From Clostridia bacterium (GTDB lineage: Bacteria > Bacillota > Clostridia > Oscillospirales > CAG-272): a DNA stretch of 8,974 nt. Shown here in pieces: positions 1 to 5,911 of this stretch. Position numbers and translations under genes: made by a program. Under the pieces are notes generated by a model. The model ran no database searches and was not told where the DNA came from. It saw only the letters and a list, made by a program, of their open reading frames with translations. The stretch is taken from positions 1-8,974 of the forward strand of contig JAFNZX010000311.1 of assembly GCA_017382615.1 (NCBI GenBank). Direction: 5' to 3'. Each line of letters begins with the position of its first letter. The first letter of the stretch is position 1.

Positions 1-142
1 CAGCACCCTCCGGCGTTGAATTTTTTGATGGATTTTGTCAAAGCGAGTCGAAGCAAGATACGCATCTTGCAAGGCGAGATTTGGCGAAAGACGCGAAAAA
101 TTCTCGCCGCAGGGCGTATGAGTTCGGCTCTCTTCGGCTATT
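1..142 (-). promoter_or_regulatory. Structured 5' leader of a gene lying left of the window
   Basis: This is the predicted transcript of the leftward promoter at 149-177. It has no convincing coding frame but several inverted repeats. GCAAGAT (53-59) pairs with ATCTTGC (64-70) around a 4-nt loop. TTTGA (24-28) pairs with TCAAA (38-42). GGCGAGA (73-79) pairs with TCTCGCC (102-108). GAATTTTT (18-25) pairs long-range with AAAAATTC (96-103), extended by GGCG (12-15) with CGCC (105-108). The last two stems share bases 102-108, so they exclude each other. The long-range stem closes directly before the Shine-Dalgarno at 6-11. The folding is by eye and any regulatory role is inferred. It does not resemble a riboswitch class I recognise, and it could instead be a dispersed palindromic repeat. 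Confidence 0.45.
6..11 (-). promoter_or_regulatory. Shine-Dalgarno of a leftward gene starting outside the window
   Basis: The minus strand reads GGAGGG here with six bases left before the window edge, which is normal spacing for a start codon at or just beyond the edge. Together with the upstream promoter and leader, it suggests a protein-coding gene begins immediately to the left. A GTG lies inside these last bases but is too close to the SD to be a good start. Confidence 0.45.
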
Positions 143-148
143 GCGTTT

Positions 149-177
149 ATTATACCACAGCTCCCGTGATTTTGCAA
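149..177 (-). promoter_or_regulatory. Leftward sigma-A-type promoter
   Basis: On the minus strand there is a -35 TTGCAA (172-177), a 17-nt spacer, and a consensus -10 TATAAT (149-154). A TG one base before the -10 gives an extended -10. The predicted start of transcription is near 142. It diverges from the promoter at 227-255 and shares the 10-mer GTGGTATAAT with it. Confidence 0.65.
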
Positions 178-226
178 CGCTTACGCCCCCGTTTTTGGTT
201 TTGGCTGCTATTTTTCAAAATTATTA

Positions 227-255
227 TTGCTTTTTTTCTTGCACCGTGGTATAAT
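227..255 (+). promoter_or_regulatory. Rightward sigma-A-type promoter of the GHL10 lipoprotein gene
   Basis: There is a -35 TTGCTT (227-232), a 17-nt spacer, a consensus -10 TATAAT (250-255), and a TG one base before the -10 (247-248). Transcription should start near 262. This leaves a 5' UTR of about 170 nt before the start codon at 433, unusually long and filled with inverted repeats. AT-rich sequence at 205-240 sits upstream and could aid promoter activity. Confidence 0.7.
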
Positions 256-263
256 ATGATAAA

Positions 264-286
264 GCACTGCTTGAAAAAAACAGTGC
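264..286 (+). other. Hairpin at the 5' end of the GHL10 mRNA
   Basis: GCACTG (264-269) pairs with CAGTGC (281-286) around an 11-nt loop containing seven A residues. It begins about two bases after the predicted transcription start, so it would cap the message. 5'-terminal hairpins can stabilise mRNA, and that role here is inferred. It is not followed by a T run, so it is not an intrinsic terminator. Copy B of the repeated leader has no equivalent, so it is probably separate from that element. Confidence 0.45.
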
Positions 287-432
287 CGTGAATATGCACG
301 TTATATTCTTTGTAACTCCACCATTCACGCCTAAACTTCACCTAATAATGGGTCAGAGCCCATTGGGGGAGCAACGCCCGCGGTGAAGCTTTCATCACTA
401 TTTCAGCCGCCGAAGGCGGCGCGGAGGTTATT
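287..432 (+). repeat. Structured leader repeat, copy A
   Basis: This stretch is about 80% identical (hand alignment over 110 nt, 323-432) to the minus-strand sequence 6871-6761. Visible stems are: CGTGAAT (287-293) with ATTCACG (323-329); CTTCACC (336-342) with GGTGAAG (382-388), enclosing AATGGG (347-352) with CCCATT (359-364) and a weak GC-rich stem in 366-381; and GCCGCC (406-411) with GGCGGC (415-420) around a GAA loop. The block TTTCATCACTATTT (390-403) is unpaired and conserved in both copies. The last hairpin stops two bases before the SD GGAGG, and the element ends at the ATG. The repeat and palindromes are seen directly. Function as a cis-regulatory RNA or a mobile RBS-bearing repeat is inference. 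Confidence 0.75.
423..427 (+). promoter_or_regulatory. Shine-Dalgarno of the GHL10 gene
   Basis: GGAGG lies five bases before the ATG at 433 and fixes that start. It lies two bases after the GCCGCC/GGCGGC hairpin, so the fold could change ribosome access. Confidence 0.8.
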
Positions 433-1866
433 ATGAGCAATCGCATTCGCGCGCTGGTGCTGTTTGGCGCCATCCTATTGCTGTCGTCCTCACTTTTGGT
501 TGCTTGCGACCGGGGCGGCACACCCCCTGAGGTCACCACCGAAGTCACCCCCGAATCCACGACTGCACAAAAGGAGACCGAGCCCGTGACAAAGCAGGAA
601 ACGACCGAGGAAATTACCACACAAGAGCCTACTACAGAAGAGGTCACGACAGAGCCCCCCGAGCGTACCCCCGACGGTACGATCCCCTTCGTGCCCGATC
701 ATCCCGAGACGATCAGCACGGATTGGAAGGCAATCTGGCTTTCGCAATTTGACATGCAGCCCATCTATACCGAGGGCAACAAGCAGCGTAACGAGGCGGA
801 TTTCCGTAATCGGATGGTGCAGGTACTGGATAACGTGCAGAGCGACGGCTTTAACACCGTGGTGCTGCAGCTCCGTCCTTATGCTGACAGTATTTATCCT
901 TCAGAGGTATATCCTCCGAGTAAATATGCCATTGGTACTTACAGCGGCGAATTCACCTACGATCCCGTTGCAATCATCATGGAGCTTTGTAAAGAAAGAA
1001 ATCTTTCCGTACACGGCTGGATCAATCCCATGCGCGGCATGAGTGAGGACGAGATCAAGCAGGTGGATGACCGCTACCTGATCAAGCAGTGGTATAACGA
1101 CGCCGCCAAGAAGGGCGACTATATCGTATTCGTCAACAAGAACTGGTATCTCAACATTGCACATCCCGAGGTTCGTCAGCTTATCTGTGACGGTGCTGCA
1201 GAAATTCTTAACAAATACGAGATGGACGGCATCCACATGGACGACTACTTCTATCCTACTACGGACGCCTCCTTTGACAGCAAGGCTTACAGCACGTACA
1301 GAAAGGGCGGCGGCACGCTCTCCCTTGCCGATTGGCGCAAGGATTGCCTGAGCTCCTTGGTTGCCGAGCTTTACGCAACCGTTAAGGCACACGACCTGCG
1401 CGCGCTGTACGGCATTTCCCCCGCCGGCAACATTAACACGGTCCGTGACAGTCACTACGCCGACGTGGATACCTGGTGCGCAAATCCCGGTTATATTGAT
1501 TACATAATGCCGCAGGTGTATTTCGGCTTTGAGCACGCAAACTGGGCGTTTGACAAGACCTGCAACATCTGGCAGGATATTATCAAGACAGACTACGTCA
1601 GCCTGATCGTTGGCATGACCTTTGGCAAAGCACTTTCCGGCGTAGACAACTACGCAGGTGCTGCAGGCAAGGATGAATGGACGCGACATAAGGACATTAT
1701 GCTGCGCTCTCTGCAATACACCGAGGAGCTTGACAAATGCGTAGGCGTGACCGTTTTCTGCTATCAATACCTTTGGGATCGCGCAAACGGCTCAATCGTA
1801 GCAGGCACCAAGCAGGAGCACGAGGCGTTCTCCGCTTATTTAAAGGAAGCAACCTGGCACAAGTAA
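433..1866 (+). CDS. GHL10/DUF187-type glycoside hydrolase lipoprotein
   Basis: Predicted surface-anchored glycoside hydrolase of 477 aa. Residues 1-25 form a lipoprotein signal peptide: basic Arg4/Arg6, a hydrophobic core, and a lipobox LVAC with the lipidated Cys at 25. Residues 29-80 are a Thr/Glu/Pro-rich linker, suited to spanning the wall. The catalytic region runs from about 97 to 475 and matches the GHL10 (DUF187) TIM barrel. It opens with WKAIWLSQFD, then NTVVLQLRPYADSIYPS, HGWINPMRGM, YLNIAHPEV, DGIHMDDYF (265-273, acidic cluster in the active-site region), GISPAGN (327-333) and YIMPQVYFGF (357-366). Family members include Bacillus YngK and E. coli DigH/YddW, the latter a peptidoglycan glycan-strand hydrolase. 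A peptidoglycan or GlcNAc-glycan substrate would fit the neighbouring nag genes, but this is inferred. The gene is monocistronic, with its own promoter, a structured leader and a terminator at 1891-1923. Confidence 0.88.
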   Translation: MSNRIRALVLFGAILLLSSSLLVACDRGGTPPEVTTEVTPESTTAQKETEPVTKQETTEEITTQEPTTEEVTTEPPERTPDGTIPFVPDHPETISTDWKAIWLSQFDMQPIYTEGNKQRNEADFRNRMVQVLDNVQSDGFNTVVLQLRPYADSIYPSEVYPPSKYAIGTYSGEFTYDPVAIIMELCKERNLSVHGWINPMRGMSEDEIKQVDDRYLIKQWYNDAAKKGDYIVFVNKNWYLNIAHPEVRQLICDGAAEILNKYEMDGIHMDDYFYPTTDASFDSKAYSTYRKGGGTLSLADWRKDCLSSLVAELYATVKAHDLRALYGISPAGNINTVRDSHYADVDTWCANPGYIDYIMPQVYFGFEHANWAFDKTCNIWQDIIKTDYVSLIVGMTFGKALSGVDNYAGAAGKDEWTRHKDIMLRSLQYTEELDKCVGVTVFCYQYLWDRANGSIVAGTKQEHEAFSAYLKEATWHK

Positions 1867-1890
1867 GCCAATGCACAAATGATAAATCAT

Positions 1891-1923
1891 AAAAATCCGA
1901 CAGAGCGCCTGTCGGATTTTTTT
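1891..1923. terminator. Bidirectional intrinsic terminator between convergent genes
   Basis: AAAAATCCGACAG (1891-1903) pairs fully with CTGTCGGATTTTT (1909-1921) around the 5-nt loop AGCGC. T runs follow on both strands. It lies 24 bp after the GHL10 stop codon and 15 bp beyond the methyltransferase stop codon, so it can end both the rightward gene and the leftward operon. Confidence 0.92.
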
Positions 1924-1938
1924 GTGTGATATTCTCTT

Positions 1939-2535
1939 TTAGCATAAGCGAAATACCATAATTCGCTCACGCGGATCATTTGTGGCAAAAAGGTCGTCGC
2001 AATCGATCTCGTCATAAAACTCAAGCTCATCAAGCGTCATGAGATAACACATATATTCATCGGACGGATAATAGAAAAGCAGTAGCATTTCCCGCCTCTT
2101 TGCGTAGTAAGACTCCATGATCCTTGCCATCACCTTGTGCAAAAGCTCCACCGAAAACGGATTGAAGAAATAACATGCGGTGACGCACGGGGGCACCTCG
2201 TACGCCTCTGCTTTTGCAAGCACAAAATCCGTAGCTTCCCTGCACTTTGCCGATTTGCGGTTTTGCACAGCATCCGCATAAATACGCTCGTCATATTCGA
2301 TGCCAATCGTCCTCGCCCCCGTTTGGGCAGAGAGGAAAAAGCCAACGCGCCCTTTTCCGCAGCCGTAGTCCAAAACCGTATCGGATTTGATAATCATGCC
2401 GCTTTGCACAAGGCGTTCAAGCACGCAGTAGGGTGTGGGCTCATACGGATAACGGTATTCGTCGGAATTGATATCGTCACGCCCCTGAGTACGAATTTGC
2501 AACAGATCATCCCACCCGTTTTTGCGTTCCGTCAT
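1939..2535 (-). CDS. Class I SAM-dependent methyltransferase
   Basis: A 198-aa protein with a Rossmann-type methyltransferase core. The SAM-binding motif I is TVLDYGCGKGRVGFFL (residues 53-68). An acidic residue follows at the end of strand 2 (Glu80 in GIEYDE). A motif IV-like segment YFFNPFS (122-128) could form the edge of the substrate pocket. Residues 1-50 are a charged helical lead-in with DEYRYPYEPTPY. No signal peptide or membrane segment is visible, so it should be cytosolic. The substrate cannot be read from the sequence. The ATG overlaps the rhodanese stop codon by 4 nt (ATGA), indicating translational coupling. It is the last gene of the leftward operon, just before the terminator. 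It has no obvious functional tie to amino-sugar breakdown. Confidence 0.8.
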   Translation of the reverse strand: MTERKNGWDDLLQIRTQGRDDINSDEYRYPYEPTPYCVLERLVQSGMIIKSDTVLDYGCGKGRVGFFLSAQTGARTIGIEYDERIYADAVQNRKSAKCREATDFVLAKAEAYEVPPCVTACYFFNPFSVELLHKVMARIMESYYAKRREMLLLFYYPSDEYMCYLMTLDELEFYDEIDCDDLFATNDPRERIMVFRLC

Positions 2536-2921
2536 GTTTCAATCTCGCCCTTCCAATCAAGAATACCGCCAAATTCTACGATATTGGTGTATCCCAGCTT
2601 GACCAACTTTTCGGATGCTTCCTTGCTGCGTCTGCCGCTGCGGCAGTATACAAAGATCAGCTGATTTTTATCGGGCAGTTCGGGAATTTCCGCCGTGCCT
2701 ATGGTTTCATTGGCAACGTTGATCGCACCCGGGATATGTCCCGCTGCGAACTCATCGGGTCTGCGCACGTCAAGAATGATGTAGCCGTTCTCGCTTTCCA
2801 TCATCCTCACCGCCTCGTCCATAGAAATCGAGCGGTACGTAATTTCTTGCTTTTGACTTGCCGCACATCCGGTAAACATCAGCGCGGACAAAAATAACGG
2901 TAGTAGTTTTCTCATATTCAT
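2532..2921 (-). CDS. Rhodanese-like domain lipoprotein
   Basis: A single-domain rhodanese of 129 aa, probably exported and lipid-anchored. The N-terminus has a Lys-containing start, the hydrophobic stretch LLPLFLSALMF, and a lipobox-like FTGC. Phe at -3 is not the usual Leu, so anchoring is likely but not certain. The rhodanese domain (about 30-127) shows ILDVRRPDEFAAGHIPGAIN and the active-site loop VYCRSGRRS, with the catalytic Cys at residue 93. Such domains transfer sulfane sulfur or act in thiol chemistry; the partner is unknown. I chose the ATG at 2921, which overlaps the upstream TGA stop by one base (TGATG) and has GGTG eight bases before it. A TTG at 2924 and an ATG at 2915 are alternatives. 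It overlaps the methyltransferase start by 4 nt. Confidence 0.82.
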   Translation of the reverse strand: MNMRKLLPLFLSALMFTGCAASQKQEITYRSISMDEAVRMMESENGYIILDVRRPDEFAAGHIPGAINVANETIGTAEIPELPDKNQLIFVYCRSGRRSKEASEKLVKLGYTNIVEFGGILDWKGEIET

Positions 2922-3991
2922 CAATATTTCACCGGCAGTGGATTTTGTGCGTGAACGGTATCGATAACGTCAATGACCTGCGCCGCCATTTCGCAGGTCA
3001 CGGACAGCGGTGCACCCTCGGTAATGGCACGGTAAACGCTTTCATAAATCGCTTTCGTGCCTACGTCAAAGGCATTGCCCGTGTAATTGCCCTGCTCCTC
3101 GTGTGCGTTAAGCTGCTCCCAGCAATAGATCGGACGCCAGTTATCGTCATGAATAAAGGTTTCCTGCACGGGACGCTCGGGGTTCTCTCCATCCACGATA
3201 TACTTCATGGTATAAGCACCCGGGGTGCTCTTGAACGTGCCGCGCGTGCCCTGGATCTTAAGGTTGAAGTCATTGTAGGCATCGATGGAGGAGATCTCCA
3301 TATCGATCACGGGTCTGCCGGGCGCGCTCAAAATGATCTTGGCGTAGTCCTCGGCGTCTCCGCTTGTCAGGGCGAGATCCAGCTTGGAGAACGCCACGCG
3401 GGTTTTGTCGTCAAAGTCCAAAAAGCCGAGTGCCATGGCGATGGGGTGAGGTCCGGTATTATACACGCTGCCCGCAAGCTTTTTTTGCAGCGTCTGCCAG
3501 TCCCAGCGGCGGGCAAAGCCGTTATAGAAAATGCTGATCTGCTTGATCTCGCCCAACTTGCCCGAGCGAATGGTTTCCAGTGCGTGCAAATAGAACGGTG
3601 CTTCCTGCGTATTATGGAACACAGCCAGCACGCAACCCTTTTCCTTGGCGATACGCATCAGCGTTTCGCATTCCTCGCGGTTACGCCCGAAGGGCTTTTC
3701 GCACAGCACGTTAAATCCATGCTCCAAAAGCTCCTTGGAGATGGGATAGTGCATCTCGGAGTAGGACGCGTTGACCACCAAATCAACGTCATTACGCCCA
3801 AACAGCTCACGAAAATCCTCAAGAATCTCAGCCCGAGGGAAATCATTTTCCGCAAGCGCACGGCGGTGCTCATCAGCATCCACCACGCACGCTACTTCAA
3901 AAAGCGTATTGGCATCCGAAAGATAAAACGCACCGTGAATATTGCGTCCGCTTCTTCCCTGTCCGATAATGGCAACTCTCAGCTTTTTCAT
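2921..3991 (-). CDS. Gfo/Idh/MocA family NAD(P)-dependent oxidoreductase
   Basis: A 356-aa cytosolic dehydrogenase of the usual family length. The N-terminal Rossmann fold carries RVAIIGQGRSGRNIHG (GxGxxG at about 10-15) and an acidic end of strand 2 in CVVDADE. The family signature NVLCEKPFGRN (EKP) follows, and the C-terminal sheet domain has the NTGPHPIAMAL segment holding the probable catalytic His. Members oxidise or reduce hydroxyls of sugars, inositols and their derivatives; the substrate here is not determinable. The start has a strong AAAGGAG with a 6-nt spacer. It lies 18 nt downstream of nagA and overlaps the rhodanese gene, so it is in the nag operon. A role in preparing a modified sugar for the Nag pathway is inferred. 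The long antisense open frame here is a shadow. Confidence 0.88.
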   Translation of the reverse strand: MKKLRVAIIGQGRSGRNIHGAFYLSDANTLFEVACVVDADEHRRALAENDFPRAEILEDFRELFGRNDVDLVVNASYSEMHYPISKELLEHGFNVLCEKPFGRNREECETLMRIAKEKGCVLAVFHNTQEAPFYLHALETIRSGKLGEIKQISIFYNGFARRWDWQTLQKKLAGSVYNTGPHPIAMALGFLDFDDKTRVAFSKLDLALTSGDAEDYAKIILSAPGRPVIDMEISSIDAYNDFNLKIQGTRGTFKSTPGAYTMKYIVDGENPERPVQETFIHDDNWRPIYCWEQLNAHEEQGNYTGNAFDVGTKAIYESVYRAITEGAPLSVTCEMAAQVIDVIDTVHAQNPLPVKY

Positions 3992-4009
3992 AGTAGGCTC
4001 CTTTCAAAA

Positions 4010-5158
4010 TCAAATCATTTTGATGCCACCGACGAATACGTCGCTGACGTTGATGCTCTCGTCAAATACGATGATATCCGCATCCATACCCGCCCGTAGG
4101 CTTCCCTTATGCAATGCAAGCAGCGCAGCGGGGGTAGCGGTCATCATACGCACCGCATCGATGATATCAAATCCGCACTCGTCACGCATGACGCGGACCA
4201 GGCGGTCCGCCGTAGCAATACTGCCTGCAAACGCCGTGCGGTCGGGCAGCTTGCAAACGCCGTCCTCCACAATAAACGCACTTCCGCCCTTGAACTGCCC
4301 CTCCCGAAGGTCGGTTGCGGCAATATCCAGGCTGTCTGTCACCAACGCGACCTTGTCCATGCCCTTGATCTTGACGATCATGCGCACCAGCTCGGGCGGC
4401 AGATGCTTGCCGTCCGCAATGATCTCCACGTAAAGCTCGTCGCGCAAAAAGGCACTTTCGATCACGCCAAGAGAACGGAAGCCGTGATCGCGCGTCACGG
4501 TCGAGGTGCAGGAATACAGGTGCGTGATCAGACGCATGCCCTGCTCGATCGCGGTAGCGACGTCCGGATATTTGGCATTTGTATGCCCTGCCGAGGGCAG
4601 AATGCCGTGCGCATGCAGATACGCTGCAAAGGTGCCGTCGGGGTCATTTTCAGGTGCATACGTCCAGCGCGCAATATCGGCACCGTACTCCCCTATCAGA
4701 GTTTCATATTCCTCAAGGTTAGGGGGTGTGATATACGTTGGGCATTGCGCCCCTGCCTGCGCAGCGGACAAATACGGCCCCTCCAGATGCGCACCGATCA
4801 GATTACTTTTGACCTGCCCGCTCTTTTTGGCAGCGGCAATATCCTGCAAGGAGCGTTGCATCACGTCAAACGGTGCTGCCATCACGGTTGGCAAAATGGT
4901 GGTCGTGCCGTGAGATAGATGCACGTTGCAACCTTTTATCACCTCTTCGGGCGAGGTATCCGTAAAGCCGTGCCCTCCCGCACCGTGGGTGTGCAGATCG
5001 ATCAGCCCCGGGCTGACGTACTTCCCCGTATAATCGTATATCGTATCACAATCAAGCAGTTTATTTGCAACGGAAGCGATTTTTCCGTTTTCTAAGTAAA
5101 CATACCCGTCGAACAAGGTGTTCTCAAGTATGATCTTATCACTTCTGATCCCGATCAT
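4010..5158 (-). CDS. nagA: N-acetylglucosamine-6-phosphate deacetylase
   Basis: Hydrolyses GlcNAc-6-P to glucosamine-6-P and acetate in the cytosol, the first step of GlcNAc-6-P breakdown. The 382-aa length is typical. Motifs in order are: PGLIDLHTHG (HTH at 56-58); HLEGPY with metal-ligand Glu126; SAGHTNA with His192; ITHLYS with His213; EIIADGKHLPPE (249-252, substrate binding); LVTDSL with the catalytic Asp275; and FAGS near 310. All expected metal and catalytic residues are present. THLYS replaces the classic THLFNAM, and VTDSL replaces VTDAM, variants I associate with some Firmicutes homologues. The start overlaps the nagB stop by 4 nt (ATGA) with no clear Shine-Dalgarno, so translation is probably coupled to nagB. 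Confidence 0.93.
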   Translation of the reverse strand: MIGIRSDKIILENTLFDGYVYLENGKIASVANKLLDCDTIYDYTGKYVSPGLIDLHTHGAGGHGFTDTSPEEVIKGCNVHLSHGTTTILPTVMAAPFDVMQRSLQDIAAAKKSGQVKSNLIGAHLEGPYLSAAQAGAQCPTYITPPNLEEYETLIGEYGADIARWTYAPENDPDGTFAAYLHAHGILPSAGHTNAKYPDVATAIEQGMRLITHLYSCTSTVTRDHGFRSLGVIESAFLRDELYVEIIADGKHLPPELVRMIVKIKGMDKVALVTDSLDIAATDLREGQFKGGSAFIVEDGVCKLPDRTAFAGSIATADRLVRVMRDECGFDIIDAVRMMTATPAALLALHKGSLRAGMDADIIVFDESINVSDVFVGGIKMI

Positions 5159-5910
5159 GGCGTCAATAATGCCGCGCTGTCGCGGTCAAGATACAAAATC
5201 GCGTTGTCGTGCATACGCAGCACGCTTGCGGGACAGTGCTCGTCAATGCTGCCCGTGAGCGTTTCCTTCACCGCCCACGCCTTGGCAGGTGTCGGCACGA
5301 TGCAAAACAGATACGGCGCGCGCGTCAAAGCAGGCACGGTTACGGTAAGGGCGTGCGTGGGGACTTGATCGATCGACGCAAAGCAGCCGTCGTTGACCTG
5401 CTGCTGTCTGCATATCTCGTCCAGCTTGACTGCCTTGACCGTTTTAGAATCGCGAAAATCCGCAACGGGCGGATCGTTAAAGGCAATATGCCCATTCTCG
5501 CCAATGCCCATGACGACAACGTCGGCAGGATTCTCATCCAGCAGCGCACCGTAGCGGACAGCCTCAGCGTCTGCATCACGGGCAGTAACGTCAATCAGAT
5601 TGACGCTTGCAAACGGCACGGAATCAAAGATGTGCGCGCGCAAAAAATTGCCAAAGCCCTGCGGTGCATTCGCGTCAAGACCGATGTATTCATCCATATG
5701 ATAGGCGTTGATACGACTCCAATCGATATCCTGATCGGCAACAAGGCTTGCCAGCACCTCGTTTTGCGAGGGTGCAGCGGCAAAGATCACGTTGATCTGC
5801 GGCTTTGCTGCCAGCAGCTCACAAAACTTGCTTTTGATATCCTGTGCGGCTGCTGCGCCCATTTGGGCACGCGTTTGGTAAATGTTGACCTGCAGCTTAT
5901 CTGCTTTCAT
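5155..5910 (-). CDS. nagB: Glucosamine-6-phosphate deaminase family protein
   Basis: Predicted to convert glucosamine-6-P to fructose-6-P and ammonia, the step after NagA. At 251 aa it has the normal family length. Visible motifs are NAYHMDEYIGL with the catalytic Asp73, MGIGENGHIAFNDPP with His141, and PAKAWAVKETLTG with Lys210 near the phosphate site. Compared with E. coli NagB, Asp141 is Asn139 and Glu148 is Asp146. The phosphate loop reads AAAPSQNEVL rather than a GLPTGGTP type. Asn at the first position occurs in Gram-positive enzymes. The NDPP and APSQNE forms mark a divergent branch, so another amino-sugar phosphate is possible. The ATG has GGAG seven bases upstream, inside the end of the preceding gene, with a 1-nt gap. 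Direct coupling to nagA supports the Nag role. Confidence 0.85.
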   Translation of the reverse strand: MKADKLQVNIYQTRAQMGAAAAQDIKSKFCELLAAKPQINVIFAAAPSQNEVLASLVADQDIDWSRINAYHMDEYIGLDANAPQGFGNFLRAHIFDSVPFASVNLIDVTARDADAEAVRYGALLDENPADVVVMGIGENGHIAFNDPPVADFRDSKTVKAVKLDEICRQQQVNDGCFASIDQVPTHALTVTVPALTRAPYLFCIVPTPAKAWAVKETLTGSIDEHCPASVLRMHDNAILYLDRDSAALLTP

Positions 5911-5911
5911 C

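Noticed and set aside
239..255. TTGCAC (239-244) as the -35 of the rightward promoter
   Set aside because: It is only five bases from the -10. TTGCTT at 227-232 gives the correct 17-nt spacer.
16..291. Possible small 91-residue protein at the left end
   Set aside because: The frame crosses both divergent promoters and several palindromes, has no good SD, and overlaps sequence better explained as leader RNA.
287..432. CRISPR array or insertion-sequence explanation for the repeated element
   Set aside because: There are only two copies, about 6.3 kb apart, with no spacers, no transposase gene and no clear target-site duplication. The palindromes lie inside the element rather than at its ends.
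2915..2924. TTG at 2924 or ATG at 2915 as the rhodanese start
   Set aside because: The ATG at 2921 has better SD spacing than 2915 and is a stronger start codon than TTG. The choice shifts the N-terminus by one to two residues and cannot be settled from sequence alone.
2945..4099. Long plus-strand open frame (about 384 codons) antisense to the Gfo/Idh/MocA gene
   Set aside because: It mirrors a gene with clear family motifs. Its translation shows no recognisable domain and it has no convincing SD. Similar shadow frames occur opposite nagA, nagB and the GHL10 gene (for example 4109-4918, 5209-6021 and 901-1767), as expected in GC-balanced coding DNA.
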